A stretch of 25,691 nucleotides of DNA from Rickettsiales bacterium (GCA_002717855.1 PBCD01000019.1:1-25691); one strand, 5' to 3'; positions 17,012 through 24,833 are shown, counted from the first letter of the stretch. Numbers and translations: made by a program. Notes: generated by a model from the sequence alone, not told the origin.

Positions 17012-17533
17012 ACTTTTTTAAATACACGATGTATGCTCCATAACCTCCAAGATCTTTTGGAGCGCTAATATACCACAAAATAAATTTTGAAATTAAAATT
17101 GAGCCAAGCCATGCAGGCAGCAACTCTTTAAGAACTCCTTCCCCTCTCCAGCCATCTTCAACTCCCAGTCTTTTACCCTTCCCAGTTATGATTAGTAATA
17201 ATCTTTTTTTTTTTCAAAATTGATTTTCACAAACTTGAAAACTTCTTTCTTTGCCTCATGCACTCTTAACCCATGCAAATCTAAACTGCCTTGTATTTTT
17301 TTTTTCCCTTTTTTAATTTTTTTAATAAAATTTGGATCCAAATTATTTGATAATTCAAATTTTTTATCTAAGATTTCAATATCTTCTAAACTTGTTTGCT
17401 CAACAGTTTGTTCATATAAAGGCTCTACCTTTTCTTTAGTTTTCAACTGATTAACAGGCTTTATTTTATTTTTTTTAAGCGGATTTACTGATTTTATAAA
17501 TTCATCCCACTCATCACTTCTTTTTTTAATCAT
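17001..17533 (-). pseudogene. Smr-domain protein gene with a frameshift in an 11-A tract
   Basis: The first frame from ATG 17533 encodes 113 residues. They include the Smr hallmark L-D-L-H-G-L-R-V-H-E-A, but stop at 17192, right after E-K-K-K-D-Y-Y, in the middle of the domain. The rest of the domain is intact in another frame down to a stop at 17001-17003. It reads L-L-I-I-T-G-K-G-K-R-L-G, then G-W-R-G-E-G-V-L-K-E-L-L-P-A-W-L, then a C-terminus ending K-K-F-K-E. The join falls at a run of 11 A on the coding strand (T at 17204-17214): 12 or 9 A would restore one frame of about 176 codons. It is thus a sequencing error, a fresh mutation, or a gene read through by polymerase slippage. Smr proteins are DNA/RNA endonuclease-like; this stand-alone alphaproteobacterial type usually sits beside mltA, as here. 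Confidence 0.85.
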
Positions 17534-17535
17534 AA

Positions 17536-18549
17536 TTATTCGGTTACAGGGACTAGGCTAATTAATAATAATTGTTTTTTTAAATTGCCAGCATTTACTT
17601 CAGCTAAATTACCTCTTCCCAAGAATAAATCAGCTCTATTAAATCCTTTAATTGCTGAACCGGTATCATGAGCAAATGCAAGTATGTCATATTTCTTATA
17701 ATCTGATTTTAGAATAAAGGGTATACCAAAAGGGTATATTTTTGTGTCTATAGCAATACTTATGTTAGAAATTAAGTTTCTTCCCATAGCTCCAACTGGT
17801 CCCGTATCGCTCAAAGGTGAAGATTTAAAAAAAATATATCTTTTATTTTTGTTCAAGATTTCATTATTTTTATTGTAATTATTTCTTAACCAAGTTTTAA
17901 TTGAATTAAGTGTGACACTTTCTTTTTTTAAATAGCCTTTTTGAATCAGAACTTTGCCAATTGAAGTGTATGGAAAACCATTATTACCTGCATAAGAAAT
18001 TCTTACTTTTCTACCGTTTTTATATTCACCTATTCCTGAGCCTTGAATTTGTAAAAAAAATAAATCTATGTGGTCATCGGTCCAGAATAAAACGTTTTGA
18101 ATTTTAAAAATTTTATAGATTTTACTTCTTTCAAAAATTAAATCCTTGGAATAACGAAGTACGGGATATCGAAAAATATTTGTTTTTGTGTTAGAAATTT
18201 TTATTGTTGGCTCGTAGTACCCAGTTAATAGATTCTTTTTATTGCTTAATGAAATTCCTTTAAAATTTTCAATAAGGAAGTTTCTATTAAAAGTGATTTT
18301 ATCTAATTTGGCACAAACATTTTTCCAATTTTTAGCAGTCCCAAATTTAGGATAGGATGAATGTTCTCTGAAGTTCTTAAAAAATAACTTTGACTCGCAG
18401 TTTTGTAAAACAATTTTTTTAAAGTTTAGAACAGAAGAATCCGTCAAGTTTAATTTACTAATATCATAATCTATTGAGTAAGCATAATTTGTTTGGAATT
18501 TAAGTAGAAAAAATATTGCATATACAAGGAAAAAAAAAATTCTTAGCAT
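17536..18549 (-). CDS. mltA: Membrane-bound lytic murein transglycosylase A (MltA)
   Basis: Cleaves peptidoglycan glycan strands to 1,6-anhydromuropeptides in the periplasm. 337 residues with an N-terminal hydrophobic signal to about residue 23 (ending N-Y-A-Y-S) and no lipobox cysteine, so probably secreted by signal peptidase I. The MltA barrel shows L-L-T-G-Y-Y-E-P, F-L-Q-I-Q-G-S-G-I-G and V-R-I-S-Y-A-G-N-N-G-F-P-Y. The C-terminal 3D domain carries the catalytic aspartates in F-A-H-D-T-G-S-A-I-K-G and R-A-D-L-F-L-G-R-G. It sits 3 bases downstream of the Tim44-like gene and 2 bases upstream of smr. Confidence 0.95.
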   Translation of the reverse strand: MLRIFFFLVYAIFFLLKFQTNYAYSIDYDISKLNLTDSSVLNFKKIVLQNCESKLFFKNFREHSSYPKFGTAKNWKNVCAKLDKITFNRNFLIENFKGISLSNKKNLLTGYYEPTIKISNTKTNIFRYPVLRYSKDLIFERSKIYKIFKIQNVLFWTDDHIDLFFLQIQGSGIGEYKNGRKVRISYAGNNGFPYTSIGKVLIQKGYLKKESVTLNSIKTWLRNNYNKNNEILNKNKRYIFFKSSPLSDTGPVGAMGRNLISNISIAIDTKIYPFGIPFILKSDYKKYDILAFAHDTGSAIKGFNRADLFLGRGNLAEVNAGNLKKQLLLISLVPVTE

Positions 18550-18552
18550 TAA

Positions 18553-19227
18553 CTAAATTTCTGCTATCGATAGCAAAGTCCAGTTGGGGTTTTTAGACTT
18601 AAGATCTCTGGAAAATGTCCACTTCTCAGAAATGTCAAGTATTTGATTAGCATCTCCTTCAACAACTTCATCTTTATTATTTTTTATTAAATGAATTTGT
18701 TGACTTTCATATTTAAGAGTAATTATTGCTTTTTTGTTTACAAGATCAATATTTAACACCTCTGGATCTTTTAAATCTATTATTGTAATTTCAAAATTTT
18801 CATTATTTTTTATTCTTTTCTCGATATCTTTTTTGTAATCTTTGAAAATTGTTGGGTCTAGAAGTTCTTCTAAATTTTTCAAGTTGTTTCTTGTGTAAGC
18901 TGTTAAAATGAATTCGAATGCATTTTTAGCTTTGCTTAAAAAATTATTAAGATCAAATTTTGGGTCAACATTTTTTATAGAAATAAGTTTTTTGTTAAAA
19001 TCCCTGTTTTCGTGTAAGGGGGATAATTCATTTTCATTTGTTACTTTTTGCTTTAGCCTAATTTCTTTATCCGGTTTAGTCTCTTCAAATTTCGTTTTTA
19101 AACTGTATCTTTTTGCGAGATCTTCTTCATTTCCCGTTTTTTTGCCAAGAACATTTCTTAATCTATTAAGAATAAAAACTGCTATTAGAGCAAGTATTAG
19201 AATATCGAAAAAGGGGATATTAGCCAT
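18553..19227 (-). CDS. Tim44/TimA-like domain protein
   Basis: 224 residues. One N-terminal membrane helix (about residues 5-23, F-F-D-I-L-I-L-A-L-I-A-V-F-I-L), a basic/acidic linker with G-K-K-T-G-N-E-E-D, then a C-terminal Tim44-like domain. That domain has F-L-S-K-A-K-N-A-F-E-F-I-L-T-A-Y at its start and W-T-F-S-R-D-L-K-S-K-N-P-N-W-T-L at its end, the family signature. It is the bacterial relative of mitochondrial Tim44, found in alphaproteobacteria next to secB, mltA and smr. It probably anchors in the inner membrane with the domain in the cytoplasm; the exact role in bacteria is unclear. Confidence 0.92.
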   Translation of the reverse strand: MANIPFFDILILALIAVFILNRLRNVLGKKTGNEEDLAKRYSLKTKFEETKPDKEIRLKQKVTNENELSPLHENRDFNKKLISIKNVDPKFDLNNFLSKAKNAFEFILTAYTRNNLKNLEELLDPTIFKDYKKDIEKRIKNNENFEITIIDLKDPEVLNIDLVNKKAIITLKYESQQIHLIKNNKDEVVEGDANQILDISEKWTFSRDLKSKNPNWTLLSIAEI

Positions 19228-19324
19228 TAAGTGTTTTCTCCATAAGTATTTGTATAAAAGTTTAATATAGAATACAAACTAATATATATTAATATATTGT
19301 AATTTTTTTCAATAGAAAGGTTTT

Positions 19325-19792
19325 ATGTCAAATAATAATAAAGACTCCTCAAATCAAGAAAATAAAAATTTTCAATTTATCATCAACACTCAGTATTTGA
19401 AAGATTTATCTTTTGAAAATCCTAAAGCTCCAAATTCTTTAAAGGTTTTTAATTCAAAACCTGAAATTAAAATTGATGTGGACATTAAGTCAAAATCTCT
19501 TAAAGATCACGGAGATGATATATTTGAAGTAGATTTAATGATTAAAGGTTCTACTTCTGTTGAAGATGAAGTAATGTTTATTGTAGAGGCAGTTTATTCA
19601 GGAATATTTACCATAAAAAATGCTCCAAATGACGTTCTCGAAAAAGTTTTATTAATTGAATGTCCCAAATTTTTGTTTCCATTTCTCCGATCTATAATTG
19701 CTGCAAGCACAAGAGATGGAGGGTTTCCTCCATTAATGATTACACCCATAGACTTTGTTAGTTTATTCGAAAGTAAGAAAAAGAAAAATTAG
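19325..19792 (+). CDS. secB: Protein-export chaperone SecB
   Basis: Tetrameric chaperone that holds precursors unfolded and hands them to SecA. 155 residues. N-T-Q-Y-L-K-D-L-S-F-E-N-P is the family signature near the start, F-E-V-D-L-M-I-K and E-A-V-Y-S-G-I-F lie in the strands, and the C-terminal helix region has F-P-F-L-R-S-I-I-A-A-S-T-R-D-G-G-F-P-P-L. The tail is short and lysine-rich, without the Gly/zinc motif sometimes seen. Divergent from the Tim44-like gene across 97 bases, with AGAAAGG about 5 bases before the ATG. The stop overlaps the dnaQ stop by 4 nt (TTAG). Confidence 0.97.
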   Translation: MSNNNKDSSNQENKNFQFIINTQYLKDLSFENPKAPNSLKVFNSKPEIKIDVDIKSKSLKDHGDDIFEVDLMIKGSTSVEDEVMFIVEAVYSGIFTIKNAPNDVLEKVLLIECPKFLFPFLRSIIAASTRDGGFPPLMITPIDFVSLFESKKKKN

Positions 19793-20469
19793 TTATAAGA
19801 CCACAAATTTTTAGGAATTTCTCTTAACATATTTGAATGATTTTTTTTTTCAGATTCCATTAATTTAATTTCTGGAAGTCTTTTATAATTCTCATTAGAT
19901 CCGTTATTATCTGAAAGATTCATAATTAGGGTTTTTTCTGAAAATTTAAATTTTCTCTGTTTCCCGCCTATAAGTTCTAAATAAACTTTTGCCAGTAAAT
20001 GACAGTCTGTCATTGCATCGTGCTTTTCTCTTCCGATAATACTAATATCATACCTCTTGCATAAAGCGTTGAGATTAACTTTACTACCTGGAAAGAGTTT
20101 CTTGGCCATAACCAACGAACAAATACACTTATCTACGTCTATTAATTCAATATTATTTCTTGCAAAAGCACTATTTATCATAGAAATATCAAACGATGCA
20201 TTATGTACGATTAAAATTGAATCCTTTATGTAATTTCTAAATTCTTCGAGACTGTCATCAAATTTTGGATATTTTTCTAAGGTTATGTTATTTAAACCGT
20301 GAATTTTTTCTGCTTCTTCAGTAATTTTTATAAACCCTGGACTATAGTATCTATGAAATGAGCTCCCTGTTGGAATATCATTATGTAATTCTAAACACCC
20401 AACTTCTATTATCCTATCATTTGTAAAGTTTAAACCGGTAGTTTCTGTATCAAGAATTATTTTTCTCAT
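19789..20469 (-). CDS. dnaQ: DNA polymerase III epsilon subunit (3'-5' proofreading exonuclease)
   Basis: DEDDh exonuclease that proofreads for the replicative polymerase. 226 residues. Exo I has Asp7 and Glu9 (L-D-T-E-T-T-G-L), Exo II Asp94 (H-N-A-S-F-D), and Exo III His150 and Asp155 (H-D-A-M-T-D), so all catalytic residues are present. A C-terminal tail after about residue 175 could bind the alpha subunit. The 5' end overlaps the coaE 3' end by 20 nt. The position in the maf-aroE-coaE-dnaQ-secB series is the classical alphaproteobacterial one. Confidence 0.97.
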   Translation of the reverse strand: MRKIILDTETTGLNFTNDRIIEVGCLELHNDIPTGSSFHRYYSPGFIKITEEAEKIHGLNNITLEKYPKFDDSLEEFRNYIKDSILIVHNASFDISMINSAFARNNIELIDVDKCICSLVMAKKLFPGSKVNLNALCKRYDISIIGREKHDAMTDCHLLAKVYLELIGGKQRKFKFSEKTLIMNLSDNNGSNENYKRLPEIKLMESEKKNHSNMLREIPKNLWSYN

Positions 20470-21118
20470 TATTGTTAAAATATATATATTTTTTTGGCCA
20501 AACTTTACTAATTTTGTTTTTTCTTATTTTTTTTAAAAATCTCTTTATTTCTACCATAACATAAAACACGCCATTTCCAGTATTAATATTGATTGAGATA
20601 TGTTTGTAATATTTTTTTTTTTCATATTTTTGTCTAATTAATATGTTGCTGAGTTTCTCTTCTGTCATTTTGGATCTCAATAACACTCTTTTTTTTTGAA
20701 TCTGTTTATTAACTGACAAATTAATTATGAAATCACATTTTAAAAAGTTTTTGTTTACAAATAATATTGGAATATCAAGAAAAACTATTTTTTCCCTCAA
20801 TAATGACATCTGTTTCAAGAATTTAGTTTCTTCTGCCTTGATTAATGGATGGAGAAAGAGTTCTAGATAATCTAGTTCCTTTGGGTTATTAAAAACGTAC
20901 TCGCCTAACTTTGCAGTATCAATTTTACCATTACTGGTAATTATATTTTTTACCTTATTCTGAAACATAAATTTAATTTCGTTCTTTATTGATTTTTTTT
21001 TTATTAAACTTTGTGCACATTCATCACTTGAAAAGATTTTAAACCTCATTTTCTTTAAGATTTCTGTTGTTTTAGTCTTTCCCGTACCAATTTCTCCTGT
21101 AATACCAATAACAATCAT
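20450..21118 (-). CDS. coaE: Dephospho-CoA kinase
   Basis: Last step of coenzyme A synthesis: phosphorylates the 3'-hydroxyl of dephospho-CoA. 222 residues. The P-loop G-E-I-G-T-G-K-T is at 8-15, F-S-S-D-E-C-A at about 29-35 takes the place of the usual x-D-A-D motif, and L-F-L-H-P-L-I and I-V-F-L-D-I-P-I-L-F are conserved. The C-terminal half is very lysine-rich and ends in N-N-N-E-K-N-N-S, which is probably AT drift and is partly imposed by the dnaQ overlap. The start overlaps the aroE stop by 4 nt. Confidence 0.95.
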   Translation of the reverse strand: MIVIGITGEIGTGKTKTTEILKKMRFKIFSSDECAQSLIKKKSIKNEIKFMFQNKVKNIITSNGKIDTAKLGEYVFNNPKELDYLELFLHPLIKAEETKFLKQMSLLREKIVFLDIPILFVNKNFLKCDFIINLSVNKQIQKKRVLLRSKMTEEKLSNILIRQKYEKKKYYKHISININTGNGVFYVMVEIKRFLKKIRKNKISKVWPKKYIYFNNNEKNNS

Positions 21119-21945
21119 TTTTTGAAAACTACCTTTTTTGCCTCATTAATATCTTTCTCAGACAGATGTTTTTTAAACCACCTTGCAAATGACTCTGCTG
21201 CTTGCCTCACCAACATTCCTTCTCCATTGTAGCCTTTTAAATTGAATCTTTTTGCTTTTTTGAGGAAGTTTGTTTCTACTGGATTATAAATTAGATCGTA
21301 GACTATTGTATTTCTTTTGAGTACAGAAAAGTCAAAATTTAACCTTTCTCTCATACTTAAACCATATGACGTAGTATTAATAATTAAATCGTATTTTTTT
21401 GATATTATTTTTTTTTGCCATTTCTGCAGTGTAACTTGACAATTGATTGAACATAAACTCAAGTCACTTTGTAATTTTTTTGCGTTTATATCACTTCTGT
21501 TACAAATACATATTTCTCTAATCGGCTGTTTTATTAATTCCAGTAAGATTCCTCTAGCAGCACCCCCGGCACCTATTATAAAAATCCTTATATTGTTAAG
21601 GTTCATTTTTACTTCATACTTTAAGGATTTGACAAGACCCATTCCATCTGTATTTGCTCCAAATATTTTGTCTTGTTTCATGTAAATAGTGTTTGCTGCT
21701 TTTATTCTTTCTACATTTTCCTCATAGCAGTCTAGATATCTTAATATTTTTGTTTTAAATGGTAGGGTTACGTTGAATCCTAGACATTCTCCTTTTCTCA
21801 CTTGTGTTACAATTGAACTCAGATATTTTTCTAATAAAAGTTTTTTTTCATATATGACTTTTGGATTATATTTTTTTAACCATAAATTATGAATATTTGG
21901 TGATTTTGAATGTTTTATTGGATTTCCTATAACGTATAACTTCAT
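21115..21945 (-). CDS. aroE: Shikimate dehydrogenase
   Basis: NADPH-dependent reduction of 3-dehydroshikimate in aromatic amino acid synthesis. 276 residues. The substrate-binding K-H-S-K-S-P is at 11-16, the catalytic Lys in N-V-T-L-P-F-K (58-64), the catalytic Asp100 in G-A-N-T-D-G, and the nucleotide loop G-A-G-G-A-A at 125-130. The C-terminal Q-A-A-x-S-F substrate motif appears as R-Q-A-A-E-S-F. ATGA overlap with maf upstream and a 4-nt overlap with coaE downstream indicate one coupled unit. Confidence 0.97.
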   Translation of the reverse strand: MKLYVIGNPIKHSKSPNIHNLWLKKYNPKVIYEKKLLLEKYLSSIVTQVRKGECLGFNVTLPFKTKILRYLDCYEENVERIKAANTIYMKQDKIFGANTDGMGLVKSLKYEVKMNLNNIRIFIIGAGGAARGILLELIKQPIREICICNRSDINAKKLQSDLSLCSINCQVTLQKWQKKIISKKYDLIINTTSYGLSMRERLNFDFSVLKRNTIVYDLIYNPVETNFLKKAKRFNLKGYNGEGMLVRQAAESFARWFKKHLSEKDINEAKKVVFKK

Positions 21946-22547
21946 TTGTAATACATTTTAAGAATAGGTAGGATTTTTTTTATTGGAAAACCTTGAACTG
22001 TTTCCGTATCTCCTTTTATCTTTTGAATACAGTTTAGCTTATCTTTCTCTATTTTGTATGAACCACTTGTTTCGTAAACTATATTCTTATTGTTCTTCAC
22101 ATAAGTTCTAATTTCATATTCATTGATTTTGCTCATAAAAACTTGTGCTGTATCTTCAAAACTCAAAAGTCTCTCGTCGGGTGTCAGAACACAAATCGCA
22201 CTTATCAGAGTATGACAATTGTTTTGCAGAATCATCAAATTCTTCACTGCTTCTTTTTCATGTCGCGGTTTGTTAATTAGAAGATTTTTACAAAGTATTA
22301 TTTGGTCCGATCCAATTATTAGTTTTCCTTTATATTCTTTTTCTATGGATTTTATTTTTTTCTTTGCCAAGAACACTGCCATTTTTTTTTTTAAATGTTT
22401 ATTATTTGCAATTTCAATATCCTCATCGACCTTGTGTTCTACATATCTTGCTCGTATATTGTATTTTTTTAAAATTCTTCTTCTTGTTTTACTCCTTGAC
22501 GCTAGAATTATTTGTGGGTTTTCTGTGTATAATTTACTATATTTCAT
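21942..22547 (-). CDS. maf: Maf-family nucleoside triphosphate pyrophosphatase
   Basis: Hydrolyses modified or non-canonical (d)NTPs to monophosphates. 201 residues. I-I-L-A-S-R-S-K-T-R-R-R is the N-terminal family motif, the acidic site is in I-I-G-S-D-Q-I (Asp81), and K-P-R follows a few residues later. The C-terminal Y-K-I-E and V-Q-G-F-P-I-K-K-I replace the more usual Y-x-I-x-G and V-x-G-L-P. Which Maf subfamily (dTTP/UTP or m7GTP) is not clear. Codons for H-L-K-K-K-M hold an 11-A run. First gene left of the probable replication origin and read away from it. Confidence 0.93.
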   Translation of the reverse strand: MKYSKLYTENPQIILASRSKTRRRILKKYNIRARYVEHKVDEDIEIANNKHLKKKMAVFLAKKKIKSIEKEYKGKLIIGSDQIILCKNLLINKPRHEKEAVKNLMILQNNCHTLISAICVLTPDERLLSFEDTAQVFMSKINEYEIRTYVKNNKNIVYETSGSYKIEKDKLNCIQKIKGDTETVQGFPIKKILPILKMYYK

Positions 22548-22590
22548 ACAGATTTTTTTTTATTCTTTTTATTAACAAAATTTTCTCTCT

Positions 22591-22599
22591 TTATTCACA
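22591..22599 (+). promoter_or_regulatory. DnaA box TTATTCACA
   Basis: Exact match to the TTATNCACA consensus. It forms an inverted pair with the box at 22609-22617: TTATTCACAA and TTGTGGATAA face each other across 7 bases. Confidence 0.7.
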
Positions 22600-22608
22600 A
22601 GTATTTTT

Positions 22609-22617
22609 TGTGGATAA
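22609..22617 (-). promoter_or_regulatory. DnaA box TTATCCACA
   Basis: Exact match to the strongest E. coli-type DnaA box, on the minus strand (TGTGGATAA on plus). Second arm of the inverted pair. Confidence 0.75.
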
Positions 22618-22695
22618 CTTTTTTCTTCTCTAACTTTTTTTTTGTTTAAAAAGTTATTCTAGTTTTTCACCCTGTTTTTCCTAGCCGTAATTTAT

Positions 22696-22704
22696 TTATT
22701 CACT
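22696..22704 (+). promoter_or_regulatory. Degenerate DnaA box TTATTCACT
   Basis: One mismatch (last base) from the TTATNCACA consensus. Weak alone, but lies between perfect boxes in the presumed origin. Confidence 0.4.
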
Positions 22705-22733
22705 ATTTATTGTTTAATTATTATCTTATAAGC

Positions 22734-22742
22734 TGTGTATAA
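22734..22742 (-). promoter_or_regulatory. DnaA box TTATACACA
   Basis: Exact consensus match on the minus strand (TGTGTATAA on plus). It lies near the point where the non-coding strand turns from T-rich to A-rich. Confidence 0.65.
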
Positions 22743-22778
22743 ATTTAAAACTAAAGATTTAAGCATTATTAACATAGT

Positions 22779-22793
22779 CAACAACAACAACAA
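22779..22793 (+). repeat. (CAA)5 microsatellite next to hemE
   Basis: Five perfect CAA units followed by an AT-only stretch up to the hemE start. It is not a clear DnaA-trio (which would read TAG or similar), but its place between the last DnaA box and the AT-rich stretch is suggestive. Confidence 0.6.
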
Positions 22794-22815
22794 TAATTAT
22801 ATAATTTTTTAAATT

Positions 22816-23832
22816 ATGTTGAAGAAAAAAAAAAATATGCATAAAAAAAACATTCCTATTTGGTTTATGCGCCAAGCAGGTCGGTATTTACCTGAATATC
22901 ATGAATTACGTAAGAAGCGTAAATCTTTTATCGAAACTTGTTTTGATCCTCAAATAGCAGCAGCAATCTCTCTTCAGCCAATAACTAGATTTAATTTCGA
23001 TTACATAATTTTATTTGCAGATATTTTATTAATACCACACTCACTTGGACAAAAAGTTAAATTCAAAACTGGCATAGGACCAGTCTTAGAAGAATTAGAC
23101 TTGAACAAAAAGCACTGCAATTCAAGTAAACAAGCTTTAGGAATCTTAAATCCTGTATTTGAGACTGTTAAAGTCATAAAAGATAAAAAGTTAGATCAGA
23201 AAATCATTGGTTTCTGTGGTGGACCTTTTACAGTATTAACGTATATGATTGAACGTGGATCATCTAAAAGACATGAAAAAACACTAAATTTTATAAAAAA
23301 TAAGCCCAGAATTGTTGATTACTGGATTAAGAAAATAACGGAAATATCCATAGAATATTTATTGGAACAGATAAATGCAGGTGCGGATTTAATAAAGATT
23401 TTTGACTCGTGGGCGGGCATATTAAATCGAGAAGAGTATGAAAAGTATATAATAAAACCTAATAAAGAAATTTTTGAAAATATAAAGAAGCAAAAAAAAG
23501 GAATCAAAATTATTTTTTTTCCAAGAAAGTCAAAAAAACTAATTAGTATTTTTTTGAGAGAAATAAAATGTGACATTATATCAATCGATCAAGATTTAAG
23601 TCAAAAAAACAAGGATTTTTGTAAAAAAAATAATGTTGTAATTCAGGGAAATCTGAATCCAACAACATTATTAGAGGGCGGGGAAAAAATGATCGAGGAA
23701 GTAAAACATATTTTGGAAAAATACAAAGAAAATCAGCATATTTTCAACCTATCGCATGGTGTTTTACCGAACACACCCCCAGAAAATGTCAAAAAAGTAG
23801 TTGAATTAGTGAAAACTTATGAATTTACCTGA
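22816..23832 (+). CDS. hemE: Uroporphyrinogen decarboxylase
   Basis: Decarboxylates uroporphyrinogen III to coproporphyrinogen III in haem synthesis. 338 residues from ATG 22816. The signature P-I-W-F-M-R-Q-A-G-R-Y-L-P-E-Y is at 14-28, then F-A-D-I-L-L-I-P-H-S-L-G with the catalytic Asp, G-F-C-G-G-P-F-T-V-L-T-Y-M-I, I-K-I-F-D-S-W-A-G, V-I-Q-G-N-L-N-P and L-S-H-G-V-L-P-N-T-P-P-E-N-V. The first seven residues (M-L-K-K-K-K-N) are encoded across an 11-A run, and an in-frame ATG follows at 22837. Since the family needs only a few residues before P-I-W-F-M-R-Q, that second ATG may be the real start. Overlaps hemH by 14 nt. Confidence 0.96.
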   Translation: MLKKKKNMHKKNIPIWFMRQAGRYLPEYHELRKKRKSFIETCFDPQIAAAISLQPITRFNFDYIILFADILLIPHSLGQKVKFKTGIGPVLEELDLNKKHCNSSKQALGILNPVFETVKVIKDKKLDQKIIGFCGGPFTVLTYMIERGSSKRHEKTLNFIKNKPRIVDYWIKKITEISIEYLLEQINAGADLIKIFDSWAGILNREEYEKYIIKPNKEIFENIKKQKKGIKIIFFPRKSKKLISIFLREIKCDIISIDQDLSQKNKDFCKKNNVVIQGNLNPTTLLEGGEKMIEEVKHILEKYKENQHIFNLSHGVLPNTPPENVKKVVELVKTYEFT

Positions 23833-24823
23833 AGACCATCCAAATATACCAACGTTGAAAACAGGAGTACTGTTAGTGAATCTAGGAACACCCGATTCAA
23901 CAAACTGGTGGGATATACGTAAGTATTTAAAAGAGTTTTTATCAGATAGGAGGGTTATAGAAGTAAACCCAGCTGTGTGGAAGATAATTTTAAATTTAAT
24001 TATATTGACATTTAGACCTTCAAAAACAGCAAAAGCATACAAAAAGATATGGTTAGAAAAAGAAAATATGTCGCCGTTGCGTTATTACACAATACAACAA
24101 ACAAAAAAATTAAGAAAATCAATTAACAATAGCTCACTACAAATAGATTATGCGATGCGGTATGGGAATCCAGGTATTTCAGAGAAAATAAATAGTATGC
24201 AGAAAAATGGATGTGAGAAATTAGTTGTATTTCCCTTATATCCTCAGTATGCAGCAGCCACAACTGCAACGGTCTGTGATGAAGTATATAGAAGCCTAAT
24301 GAAGATGAGATGGCAACCAAGTATTCAGATAATACCACACTATGAATCTGAGCCACTATATATTAAAGCACTAGTGAATAGTATAGAAAAAAAAATCAAG
24401 GAAATCCTTTGGAAGCCAGAGGTAATAGTTGCTTCATATCATGGAATACCAAAAAAATATTTTGATAAAGGGGATCCCTATCATTGTTATTGTTATAAGA
24501 CAACAAGATTGATAACTGAAGGATTAAAAGCAAAAATACCAATATTAACAACTTTCCAATCAAGATTTGGACCAGAGGAGTGGTTAAAGCCATACACAGA
24601 TAAAACATTAGAGGAACTTCCTGCGCAAGGAAAAAAAAAGATCTTATTGATATGTCCTGGATTTTCATCTGACTGTGTAGAAACATTAGAGGAAATTTCC
24701 ATGGAAGGAAAAGAAACTTTTTTAGAAGCAGGCGGGGCTAAATTTGAATTAATTCCGTGTTTAAATGATAATAAGGACCATATAAAGCTTATCAAGCACT
24801 TAGTTGAAGAAACAATAAAGTGA
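23819..24823 (+). CDS. hemH: Ferrochelatase
   Basis: Inserts Fe2+ into protoporphyrin IX to make protohaem. 334 residues. V-L-L-V-N-L-G-T-P-D-S is at the start, F-L-S-D-R-R-V-I-E and Y-A-M-R-Y-G-N-P in the core, F-P-L-Y-P-Q-Y-A-A-A-T-T-A-T next, then the catalytic His in A-S-Y-H-G-I-P-K-K-Y. Q-S-R-F-G-P-E-E-W-L-K-P-Y and G-F-S-S-D-C-V-E-T-L-E-E-I complete the family pattern. It starts inside the last codons of hemE (14-nt overlap), so it is coupled to it. Confidence 0.97.
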   Translation: MNLPEDHPNIPTLKTGVLLVNLGTPDSTNWWDIRKYLKEFLSDRRVIEVNPAVWKIILNLIILTFRPSKTAKAYKKIWLEKENMSPLRYYTIQQTKKLRKSINNSSLQIDYAMRYGNPGISEKINSMQKNGCEKLVVFPLYPQYAAATTATVCDEVYRSLMKMRWQPSIQIIPHYESEPLYIKALVNSIEKKIKEILWKPEVIVASYHGIPKKYFDKGDPYHCYCYKTTRLITEGLKAKIPILTTFQSRFGPEEWLKPYTDKTLEELPAQGKKKILLICPGFSSDCVETLEEISMEGKETFLEAGGAKFELIPCLNDNKDHIKLIKHLVEETIK

Positions 24824-24833
24824 AGAAAAGCAA

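Larger units (their letters stand above)
22548..22815. other. Probable chromosomal replication origin (oriC)
   Basis: A 268-base non-coding gap, the longest in the window apart from the rph remnant. It lies between maf and hemE, the position of the Caulobacter origin (beside hemE) and of the proposed Rickettsia origin. It holds three perfect TTATNCACA DnaA boxes and one near match, is nearly free of G and C, and switches from T-rich (left of about 22720) to A-rich (right of about 22740). A short (CAA)5 array and an AT-only stretch (about 22794-22815) directly precede hemE and could be the unwinding region. Genes on both sides are read away from it. The gap must also contain the maf and hemE promoters. 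Confidence 0.75.

Noticed and set aside
19284..19304. AT-only palindrome (ATATATTAATATAT) between the Tim44-like gene and secB.
   Set aside because: Pure alternating AT is expected here by chance and has no specific operator or terminator pattern.
22742..22775. Three TTAA half-sites near hemE, suggesting CtrA binding (TTAA-N7-TTAA).
   Set aside because: The spacings are 10 and 6 bases, not 7, and TTAA is frequent by chance at this composition.
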